Below are positions 1-8,957 of a stretch of DNA of 64,000 nt, piece by piece. Origin of the DNA: Eustoma russellianum (lineage: Eukaryota; Streptophyta; Magnoliopsida; Gentianales; Gentianaceae); assembly GCA_036186865.1 (NCBI GenBank), contig AP025065.1, positions 9,206,090 through 9,270,089 of the forward strand. Direction: 5' to 3'. The notes below the pieces were generated by a model, which was given only the letters and a program-made list of their open reading frames with translations, was not told the DNA's origin and did no database searches. The position numbers and the translations under genes were made by a program. Numbering within the stretch: position 1 is the stretch's first letter; each line of letters opens with the position of its first letter.

Positions 1-1568
1 CATTATCATATGGGAAAGGCTAACAAAGTGGCTGACGCGTTAAGCAGGAAATCCAGCCATGCACGACAATCACCGCTGGAAAGAGAAATGGAAGAATTTG
101 GTTTAAATTTGATTGACTCCACAGTAAATGTCTTGGCAGAAATGTCCATCACTCCGAGTTTGGTTGATCGGGTAAAAGAAGCTCAGAAGAAGGGTAAGAC
201 CCTAAGTGAGATTGCAGAAAAGGTGAAGCATGATCAGGTTGAGGGATTTCAGGTCAATGAGGACGGGAGCCTATGGTTTAGAGGAAGACTGTGTGTCCCT
301 GATGCAGACGACTTAAGGAAAGAAATTCTGCAGGAGGCCCCAGCTCAAGGTTATCGATACATCCTGGTAGCAACAAGATGTACAGAGATCTCAAACAGCA
401 CTATTGGTGGTCTAGAATGAAAAGGCATATCGTAGAGTTCATCGAGAGATGCTTGGTGTGCCAGCAAGTTAAGGCTGAACACCAATGGCCTGGTGGATTG
501 GTGATGCCATTAGAGATTCCAGAATGGAAATGGGAGCACATCACGATGGATTTCATAGCCGGTTTACCAAAGATGAGAAGTGGATATGACATGATTTGGG
601 TCATTGTGGATTGAATAACCAAGTCTGCCCATTTTCTACTCATCTCGAGCGAATCATCTCTCGATAAGTGGGTAAAGCTATACATTGAAAATGTTGTCAG
701 TTTGCATAGTGTTCCCGTGAGTATAATGTCCGACCGAGATCCACGGTTTACTTCTAAGTTCTGGACAACATTTCAGAGAACCATGGGTACAGAATTAATA
801 TTGAGTACATCGTACCATCCCCAAACCGATGGACAGTCTGAGCTGACTATTCAGACCCTAGAAGATATGCTAAGGGCTTGCATTTTAGATTTTAAAGGGA
901 GTTGGGATGGAATGTTGAAGTTAATGGAATTCTCTTATAATAACAGTCATCACAGTGCAATTGATATTGCTCCTTTCGAAGCATTGTATGGAAAAAAGTG
1001 TAGATCCCCAGTCTATTGGGATGAATTTGGCGTGAGGACCATCATCGGACCTGAGTTACTTGAGAAGACACTAGACAAGGTGAAAATCATACGAGATAGA
1101 CTCAAGACGGCTCCAGACCGCAACAAAAGTTGGGCGGATTCCAAGCGATGACCTTTGAAGTTTAATGTAGGTGAAAAAGTTTATTGAAGAGTATCACCTA
1201 CGAAGGGTATTATGAGATTTGGAATCAAAGGAAAGTTAAGTCCCCGTTTTATTGGTCTCTATGAAATACTAGAGAAAATGGAAGCTTTGGCGTATAGGTT
1301 GGCGTTACCTCTGGTATTGGCGTAAGTCTACAACGTATTTCACATATCACAGTTGAGGAAGTACATGACGGATCCAAGCCATGTGCTCGAAGCACAACTT
1401 TTGGAACTCAACGGTGATGTTACTTATGAAGAGATACCCGTGAAGATCGTAGAACGGAAGGACCAAGTGTTGAGGAAGCGGGTGATTCCTTATGTGAAGG
1501 TCCAGTGGAGCAACCACACGGAACGTGAGGCCACTTGGGAACTCGAGGAACAGATGCAGGAGAAATAA
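1..1568 (+). pseudogene. 3' part of gypsy pol (RNase H tail, integrase, chromodomain), upstream copy
   Basis: The window opens inside pol of a chromodomain Ty3/gypsy element. The frame shows the end of RNase H (GKANKVADALSRK), then the integrase zinc region (CLVCQQVKAEH), the catalytic core (WEHITMDFIAGLP; SDRDPRFTS; YHPQTDGQSE) and a C-terminal chromodomain ending WSNHTEREATWELEEQ near 1568. Several breaks interrupt it: a frame change near 345-380, a stop at 612-614 (VIVD*), another after WADSKR near 1149, and one in VY*RVSP near 1185. It runs straight into the LTR at 1631, so it is the 3' end of an element sharing that LTR with the downstream copy. The same segment recurs at 7343-8895. Family knowledge places this domain order in chromoviruses, most likely Tekay/Del. 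It is non-functional as written. Confidence 0.93.
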
Positions 1569-2034
1569 CCTCAACTTTTCAATTAAGGTACGCAAGTTTC
1601 GAGGACAAAAATTTTTGTAAGGGGGTGGAATATCATACCACATAACTTTAAGTCTGACTTTTAATAATTAAAAAACAACTTAAAATTTAATTTCATTAAA
1701 TGTATAGGTTTATGAGGCTTAGTTAGATAAAATATATGTGAGAAAATAAGCAAAAGGCTGAAATTAAGAAAATTAGGCTAAAATACCTAAAATATCCCTC
1801 CCCACTTAAATGCTGGGGGAGTTGCACAAAGGAGTATAACTCCCCATTAGCACAAAACGGCGGTTACAAAAGAAAAGAAGAAGGAAAAACGGCTAGAGGG
1901 AAAGACAGGGAGAAAAGGAGAGAAAGGAAGGAGAAGAAGAAAGAAGAAGAAGAAGAAGAAGAAGAGCGGCCAACCTAGGTCCAATCTATCATGAAATTCC
2001 CGCCACACACTCGTAAGACTATCTAGATTCCAAG

Positions 2035-3796
2035 GTAAGTAATCTTTCTATATGCTTTACGCAAATTTTGGTTCCAACAGGCCCTATGTTCTTATAAAGA
2101 GAAAATTCAGATCACATACTGGTAAATGCGAATTGTTTATGTTAAATGCTCCACTATACACATTTGTTGTGGTTGATTGATTAAAGTCATGTTCTTTGGG
2201 CCAAATTCTGAGAATAGCTATGTTGTGCTTAATTGTTGATAAACATGCCCTTAAAGTGTTATCTTTGGTACAAATGTTGCTTTGTGATAGTTTTTTATTT
2301 TTCCAAAGGTTGTCTTAGATGGTTTGAGAAGAATTTTGGTAGGTTTGAAGAGTTAGATGATCTTGCTGCAAGTTTAGTATGGGGTAGAAGATTGATGACA
2401 CATCCGGAGATATGAACATTAGAAGGCTTAATGTTGATGCAAACTGATATTTGTAAGGATTAAACTGTATTTTTGTGTGTTGTGCATGATGGATTCAGAT
2501 GGTGAGGTTGAATTTAAAGTGTTAAGATGGAAGGGGTGAAGGGAGAAGAGGAAGAGAGGAAGTTACTGCAGAATTGCAGGTTTTGGGAACCGTCAGAACA
2601 CTTTGAACACCCACTTTAGGCGCTCAATGTCACATTATGCGCCTAAAGTAGGCGTTCGATGTGTCCCAGTGCATTCCAGAACACTTCGAACACCTCATAA
2701 GGCGCTTCATGTCACATAAGGCGCCTTATGTAGGCGTTTGATGTGTCACAACACATTCCAGAACATTTCGAACGCCTAGTACATGCGCTCCATGTCACTT
2801 TAGGAGCCTCCTGAAGGCGTTCCAAGTATACTGGAAGTCTCTTTTGACACATTAAACGCTCCATGTATGTGAGATACCTTTATTCTCTTCCTTTGCTCAT
2901 AAAATACAACGGTAGTTGAGGTGTACTTGAGTTGTAAATGTTAAGTGTGAATGAGTAAGGTTAAGAATGGATCCGAAAAATATTTGTAATACGAAAGGAC
3001 CTGAAAGGGTACGAGCGTGGTGTGTTTGAGGCTCAAGATCTTGTACTTGATATGTAAAGTGTGTGTGTATGTTTACATGTTTGCTGTGATGTAACATCGG
3101 CATTTTGCATAACGACATTTTTTTTGCGAAAGAACATGTGTTTGAAAAAGAAGATTATAGTTTCCGAAAGACAAGCTATGGCTGCTGGTTGATCGCAGGG
3201 TATAAAAGTCATGCCTGCGGAAGCAGGGTATAAAAGCGTGACCTGTGAATCAATAGCAGGGTATAAAGTTGTGTTATGGGGTCGTGGACCTATCAGCACG
3301 GGGTATAAAGTTATGTTATAGGGCCGTAGACCTTTCAGCACGGGGTATAAAGTTCTGTTTGCTGTGAATTGATCACCCACAGAGTGCTACACGAAAAATA
3401 TGATAAGAAGAATTATTAAAATTTTTATGACATGACACGCATGACATGTTTACGAAAGAAGACATATGCATGGGTTTTGTGTGTGGTTTTAAAAGATACA
3501 TGCATCATGTGTCACGAAGCATAAGACTTGACATGCAAGAATTGACATTCGCAAATGATCTGTTTATGTAGTATGTTTTGCTAGATACATGTTTGTTTCC
3601 GTATTCGTGTGTCATTTATGTAATTTATTTGGTTTTGATGAATTGTTATAAAGATGTTATTTGCTATCCCGAGCACCTTATTTTGGGCAATGATTTACAT
3701 ACTGGTGGCTCGTCGTGTGTGGTCCTGTAAGGTGTATAGATAGGTTACTTGCTATCGATGTTGTTGCTAAAAATAGATACTTCATCTGTTTTTCAG
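2035..3796 (+). other. Candidate intron inside the LTR
   Basis: The LTR has a strong donor match (CCAAG|GTAAGTA at 2035) and, 1.76 kb on, an acceptor with a pyrimidine run (CTGTTTTTCAG|GTGAAC ending 3796). Equivalent pairs occupy the same positions in the second LTR (9356 and 11119) and in the related solo LTR (37977, a GC-type donor AAAG|GCAAGTA; acceptor at 39658). A more distant LTR has GAG|GTAAGTA at 34534 and TTTTGCAG ending 37084. The motifs are seen directly; splicing is inference without transcript data. Confidence 0.4.
3198..3352 (+). promoter_or_regulatory. Array of five GGGTATAAA boxes in the LTR
   Basis: GGGTATAAA(A/G) occurs five times, at about 3198, 3224, 3259, 3301 and 3343, mostly preceded by GCAG or CACG. 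The array recurs in the second LTR (about 10520-10675, one box changed to GTGTATAAA) and as seven boxes in the solo LTR (39120-39320). Each unit contains a TATA-box match. They may be promoter elements or a tandem repeat that happens to contain TATAAA. Confidence 0.5.
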
Positions 3797-3798
3797 GT

Positions 3799-3858
3799 GA
3801 ACCAGAGTTTTTCATAGAGGACAAAGGCGAGTGGGCTGATTGGAATGATGGTCACTAA
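3799..3858 (+). other. Short acidic reading frame after the LTR acceptor, copy 1
   Basis: Directly after the acceptor-like CAG, a frame of 19 codons reads EPEFFIEDKGEWADWNDGH and stops at TAA. Copy 2 (11122-11190) and the solo LTR (39661-39723) keep the same frame, the EPE start, the acidic GEW/DEW-A-x-W core and a stop. Copy 1 lacks nine bases relative to the others, an in-frame difference. No AUG is in frame in the putative upstream exon, so translation is unproven and the conservation could have a non-coding cause. Confidence 0.35.
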
Positions 3859-4140
3859 AGGGGACATATTACATTCCTTTTCTTTTAGTTGGAACACTTA
3901 CTGGTTAATGTGTTGTATTGAAGAATACACTAGACATACCCTCAGTTACGTTTCATTTCCGCTGTGTTGTATTTGGTTACATCATGGGTATTGAAGTTTT
4001 AAATTTTACGACGTTTCCGCTGATTTATCTTGCGTTATCGATGACGTATGCTTGATTCGCTTGACGCATCGTAGTTCTCGTAGTAGACTATGGCGGGTGC
4101 ATTGGTACCGATGTCCAGTATCAGGCTGGGGCGTTACAGG

Positions 4141-4150
4141 TGGTATCAGA
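4141..4150 (+). other. Primer-binding site, initiator tRNA-Met type
   Basis: TGGTATCAGA lies two bases after the LTR end. It matches the complement of the 3' end of plant initiator tRNA-Met, after which the match is lost (TA instead of GC). This is the usual minus-strand primer site for chromoviruses and fixes the LTR boundary and element orientation. Confidence 0.9.
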
Positions 4151-4420
4151 TACTAGGCTTCAGATCTAACTCGGAAACTTAGGTTCATGATTTTTTAGCA
4201 ATTTAAGATATGATATTCCCTTAAGTTTTGATCCTTAGGTATAAGTGCTGATTTTCTCGAGTCTAATTATGATCAGGGTTGGGTGTGTGCGAGCGCGTTT
4301 ATCATCTAATTTTCGTATTAACATTCTTATTTCATACCCCACCTATTCTTATGCATTCAAGCTTTCAGTAAAATCTTGTATCTACTGATTCCTAATGAAA
4401 CGTTGAACTTTCAGAGAAAA

Positions 4421-5454
4421 TGCCTCCATGAAGAGAAAATATAGGAAACTATGGCAACGGACAGGAGAACCAGCCACCACAAGTGGTTCTACCCCAGGTG
4501 CTCACAGACGCACTGACGGTAATTGCACAGGGGTTTGCTCAGCAGCAACAGCAGCCGCCTCCTCTGCCTCCGCATCATAATATATGGTTCTTCTATGGAG
4601 AGATGAGAAAGATGAGAGAGTTCTGGAGTTTGGGAGATGTACCGACCCCGAGGAGGCTCAACACTGGTTGGCTAAGGTGGAAAAGTATTTCAGGTTGGTG
4701 CAAGTGCCTGAGGAGATCAAAGTGGATGTGGCCATACCTCTTTCGTATGGCAAGGCGGGTGAATGGTGGGCTGGTATGGTATTGAGAATGACTCCACCTA
4801 TCTCGTGGGCACAGTTTTGCGATTTTTTCTTAAGCATTATGTGCCAGAGATGGAAATTCTAGACAAGATCAGAGCGTTTGAAAGATTAGAGCAAGGTCGG
4901 ATGACGATGTCAGAATATGCAGACCGTTTCTATGCTTTGGGTAAGTTTGTCCCTGCGATTATGTCTGATAATCGCCTTAAGATGACGAAGTTCAAGAGGG
5001 GTTTGGATTCAAGAATATAGTCGGCAATAGTGAACGCGGGAATGAAACTTACGAGGACATGTTGGACGTGTGTTTTTGCATCGAGAGTGACTTCCGCAGA
5101 GTCGCGGCAAGAGAAGCTAGTGCAGGATCGTCTGATAGAGGCAAGAGGCCAAGGGAGGAGATTAGAGTTGGTGGCAGACTCGGACATTGGGTCAAGATTC
5201 TGAAGAGGGGACCAGTTGGGAATTTTTAGAGACCTCCAGCGTAGAATCCAGTAGTTTAGCAGGCTGTGGGAATTTGTCCACACTACAACAAAAACCATGT
5301 TGGAAAATGCAGAAAGTTGGCTAGAGCATGTTACCGATGTGGACAGGTGGTCCATATGATTAGAGATTGTCCCGAGATTAAGAAAAATGCTCCGAGAGAA
5401 GCGGCTCAGCAGCCGAGGCTAAGCCGAGAGCGAGTACTCGCGTGCATCTCATGA
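4421..5454 (+). pseudogene. gypsy gag (capsid and zinc knuckle), broken
   Basis: The likely start ATG at 4421 is followed by a stop after three codons (MPP*). Further on the frame gives a Gln/Pro-rich linker (FAQQQQQPPPLPP), then capsid text split over two frames: DPEEAQHWLAKVEKYFR with GKAGEWWAGM near 4640-4790, and LDKIRAFERLEQGRMTMSEYADRFYALGKFVP near 4859-4960. A stop follows GLDSRI at about 5018. Near 5275-5370 there are two cysteine clusters: CPHYNKNHVGKC and CYRCGQVVHMIRDC, the latter a proper C-X2-C-X4-H-X4-C knuckle. At least two frame shifts and two stops break it. This is the usual gag layout of Tekay-like chromoviruses. Gag would form the virus-like particle and bind the element RNA. 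Confidence 0.88.
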
Positions 5455-5493
5455 CAGACACTGACGTATAGGAAGCCACTGATGTGGTAGCAC

Positions 5494-5577
5494 GTACAAT
5501 TTAAATTAAGTATAAATTCTGATTGAATTAAGTTTCTACATGTTTAATTTCCTATGTAAAACTTGATATGATCTTAG
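5494..5577 (+). other. Candidate spliceosomal intron in protease
   Basis: An 84-nt AT-rich segment starts GTACAA and ends TCTTAG. Upstream codons read E-A-T-D-V-V-A plus one base, and downstream codons read V-V-L-V-N-K-I-P-A-N-V-F-F-D-S-G. Removing the segment joins them in a single frame (phase 1, codon CGT at the joint) and gives the spacing to the DSGA active site expected of related proteases. With it retained, pol would pass through several stops. Splicing itself is inferred. Confidence 0.7.
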
Positions 5578-7097
5578 GTGTTGTTTTAGTAAATAAGATA
5601 CCTGCCAATGTGTTTTTCGATAGCGGTGCAAGCCACTCCTTTGTGGAAAAGAGATTCATTAAGCATCTTGGTAATTTACCTGAGTGGTTAGAAACTCCGT
5701 ACCGTGTCCAAGCGGCCAGGGATCAAATTTTGATTTCGCACTAGCAATACCGGGATTATGAGTTAGAGTTCGGAGCACAAATGTTCTCCGCCACACTGAT
5801 TCCTATCCAAATGTACGACTTTGACGTCATATTAGGAATGGATTGGTTGGCCAAGTATCATGGCAACATCGACTGCCGAACAAAGCAAGTGACGGTCAAG
5901 AACGCTGAGATGAGAGAAGTGATATTTCAAGGGGATGCGGAATGAAAGGAAGTCCCCAAGAAGGTGTATATGTCAGTTGCTCAAGCTTGCAAAGCCTTAA
6001 GGAAAAGTGCCGAGGGATTCCTAGTGTATGCAATGGATGTTACTCAGGAAGTACCATCTATTAAGCAGATTCCAGTGGTTAACGAATTTCTGGATGTGTT
6101 TCCGGAGTAATTGCTAGGAGTGCCACCTCCGAGGGAAGTCGAGTTTGAGATAAATCTGATTCCATGATACAAACCCATTTCTAAATCCCTTACAGAATGG
6201 TTCCGGCAGAATTGAGGGAGCTTGAAGAACAACTTCAAGAGTTATTGGACAAGAAGTTTATCTGCCCCAGTGTGTCACCCTGGGGAGCACCTGTTTTATT
6301 TGTGAAGAAGAAGGATGGTAGCATGATGCTCTATATTGACTATCGAGAGTTGAATAAAATCACCATCAAGAATAAGTACCCCCTTCCGCGAATTGAGGAT
6401 ATGTTTGACCAGTTCAAGGGTGCCAAGATCTTCTCTAAAATTGACCTCAGATCAGGATATTATCAGCTACGAATGAAGGCTGAATACATCGTGAAGACAG
6501 CCTTCCGCACGAGGTATGACCAATATGAATTTTTAGTGATGCCATTTGGGTTGACAAATGTCCATGCAGCCTTTATGGACCTTATGAATACTGTCTTTTG
6601 AGAATAGTTGGATAGGTTTGTGGTGGTATTCATAGACCATATTCTGGTGTATTCTCCTGACGAGCAAACTCACGCGGAGCATCTGAGAACCGTTCTAGGC
6701 ATTTTGAGGCAGAAACAATTGTACGCTAAGTTTAGCAAGTGCGAGTTCTGGCTAAGGAGTGTGGCTTTTCTGGGTCACGTGATATCAGAGGAGGGGATTT
6801 CTGTGAATCCGAAGAAGGTGGAAGCTATCACGGAGTGACCTAAACCCACTAATGTCACCAAAGTGCGAAGTTTCTTTGGTCTAGCGGGTTATTACAGGAA
6901 GTTCGTCGAGGGATTCTCAACAATAGCAGTGCCTCTCGTTCGCCTTACTCAAAAGAAGTCCAAGTTTGAGTGGACGGCTGAATGTGAGAAAAGCTTCACA
7001 GAGCTTAAGAAGAGATTAACCACAGCTCTAGTATTGGCTCAAACCTCCGGTACTGACGGGTTTGTGATCTATAGTGATGCGTCAAAAAATGGTTTAG

Positions 7098-7167
7098 GTA
7101 CGTAAATTGTAGCATAAGATTATGATTTTGCATACCAATTAAGTTTAGTCTAATACCTTACTTTTAG
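7098..7167 (+). other. Candidate spliceosomal intron in RNase H
   Basis: A 70-nt segment begins GTACGTAAAT, contains a CTAAT branch-point-like motif near 7150 and ends CTTACTTTTAG. Coding text before it is YSDASKNGLG and after it CVLMQHE; removal restores the expected GLGCVLMQ at the start of RNase H in phase 1. The length is near the lower limit of plant introns. Phase and the leading GTAC match the segment at 5494. Confidence 0.72.
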
Positions 7168-7342
7168 GTTGTGTTTTGATGCAACACGAATGAGTTGTGT
7201 ATTCCTCGAGAAAGTTGAAGCCTTACAAACAAAATTATCCAGCGCACGATCTTGAACTCACAGCAGCTGTGTTCGCGTTAAAGGTCTGGCGACATTATTT
7301 ATATGGGAAAAAGTGCACGGTATTCGCTGACCATAATATCAT

Positions 7343-8895
7343 ATGGGAAAGGCTAACAAAGTGGTTGACGTGTTAAGCAGGAAATCCAGCCATGCACGAC
7401 AATCATCGCTGGAAAGAGAAATGGAAGAATTTGGTTTAAATTTGATTGACTCCACAGTAAATGTCTTGGCAGAAATGTCCATCACCCGGAGTTTGGTTGA
7501 TCGGGTAAAAGAGGCTCAGAAGAAGGATAAGACCCTAAGTGAGATTGTAGAAAAGATGAAGCATGATCAGGTTGAGGGATTTCAGGTCAATGAGGACAGG
7601 AGCCTATGGTTTATAGGAAGATTGTGTGTCCTTGATGCAGACGGCTTAAGGAAAGAAATTCTACAGGAGGCCCTAGCTCAAGTTTATCGATACATCCTGG
7701 TAGCACCAAGATGTACAGAAATCTCAAACAGCATTATTGGTGGTCTGGAATGAAAAGGCATATCGCGGAGTTCATCGAGAGATGCTTGGTGTGCCAGCAA
7801 GTTAAGGCTGAACACCAACGGTCTGGTGGATTGTTGATGCCATTAGAGATTCCAGAATGAAAATGGGAGCACATCACGATGGATTTCATAGCCGGTTTAC
7901 CAAAGACGAGAAGTGGATATGACATGATTTGGGTCATTGTGGATCGATTAACCAAGTCTGGCCATTTTCTATCCATCTCGAACGAATCGTCTCTCGATAA
8001 GTTGGTAAATCTATACATTGACAACGTTGTCAGTTTGCATGGTGTTCCTGTGAGTATAGTGTCCGACCGAGATCCACAGTTTACTTCTCTGGACAACATT
8101 TCAGAGAACCATTGGTACAGAATTAAGATTGAGTACAGCGTACTATCCCCAAACTAATGGACAGTCTGAGCGGACTATTCAGACCCTAGAAGATATGCTA
8201 AGGGCTTGCATTTTAGATTTTAAAGGGAGTTGGGATGGAATGTTGAAGTTAATGGAATTCTCTTATAATAACAGTCATCACAGTGCAATTGATATTGCTC
8301 CTTTCGAAGCATTGTATGGAAAGAAGTGTAGATCCCAGTCTATTGGGATGAATTTGGCGTGAGGACCATCATCGGACCTGAGTTACTTGAGAAGACACTA
8401 GACAAGGTGAAAATCATACGAGATAGACTCAAGACGGCTCCAGACCGCAACAAAAGTTGGGCGGATTCCAAGCGATGACCTTTGAAGTTTAATGTAGGTG
8501 AAAAAGTTTATTGAAGAGTATCACCTACGAAGGGTATTATGAGATTTGGAATCAAAGGAAAGTTAAGTCCCCGTTTTATTGGTCTCTATGAAATACTAGA
8601 GAAAGTGGAAGCTTTGGCGTATAGGTTGGCGTTACCTCTGGTATTGGCGTAAGTCTACAACGTATTTCACATATCACAGTTGAGGCAGTACATGACGGAT
8701 CCAAGCCATGTGCTCGAAGCACAACTTTTGGAACTCAACGGTGATGTTACTTATGAAGAGATACCCGTGAAGATCGTAGAACGGAAGGACCAAGTGTTGA
8801 GGAAGCGGGTGATTCCTTATGTGAAGGTCCAGTGGAGCAACCACACGGAACGTGAGGCCACTTGGGAACTCGAGGAACAGATGCAGGAGAAATAA
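7343..8895 (+). pseudogene. gypsy integrase and chromodomain, downstream copy
   Basis: This is the second copy of the integrase-chromodomain end of pol. It keeps GKANKVVDVLSRK, the zinc-region cysteines (CLVCQQVKAEH), ITMDFIAGLPKTRSGYDMIWVIVDRLTKSGHF, SDRDPQFTS, the YPQTNGQSERTIQTLEDML segment with the catalytic Glu, NNSHHSAIDIAPFEALYGKKCRS, and the chromodomain-like tail near 8680-8895 ending ATWELEEQMQEK*. Breaks include a frame change near 7690, a stop at 7858-7860, a deletion near 8088 relative to the upstream copy, a one-base loss near 8335, and the same later stops as at 1149 and 1185. Chromodomains of this lineage direct integration toward marked chromatin. It is non-functional. Confidence 0.92.
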
Positions 8896-8957
8896 CCTCA
8901 ACTTTTCAATTAAGGTACGCAAGTTTCGAGGACGAAAATTTTTGTAAGGGGGTGGAA

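Larger units (their letters stand above)
1631..4138 (+). repeat. LTR of Tekay-like gypsy element (shared central LTR)
   Basis: A 2508-bp LTR runs from TATCATACC just after the purine tract aagggggtggaa (1619-1630) to GGGGCGTTACA. It is followed two bases later by the primer-binding site TGGTATCAGA at 4141. It holds a GAA-rich purine stretch (about 1880-1967), a GGTAAGTA donor-like site at 2035, diverged repeats with aggcg palindromes (about 2595-2835), five GGGTATAAA boxes (about 3198-3352), a TTTTTCAG acceptor-like site at 3796, and a short acidic frame (3799-3858). It serves both the truncated upstream internal region and the complete downstream one. The copy at 8958-11443 is nearly identical over its first 1.3 kb and clearly more diverged in the rest. 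Confidence 0.92.
5455..7342 (+). pseudogene. gypsy pol: protease, reverse transcriptase, RNase H
   Basis: Protease shows the aspartic site VFFDSGASHSFV near 5610-5645 and ILGMDWLAKYHGNIDC near 5830-5877. RT begins near 6197 (VPAELRELEEQLQELLDKKF) and continues through GAPVLFVKKKDGS, KIDLRSGYYQLR and MPFGLTN. The catalytic motif reads FIDH instead of F/YxDD (about 6632), removing an essential metal-binding Asp. RNase H starts at YSDASKNGLG, then CVLMQHE*VVYSSRKLKPYKQNYPAHDLELTAAVF. After FADH (about 7330) roughly 30 residues are missing before HMGKANKV. Stops occur near 5943, 6107, 6166, 6599, 6605 and 6836. Two intron-like segments (5494-5577 and 7098-7167) interrupt it without disturbing the frame. 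It is non-functional. Confidence 0.9.
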
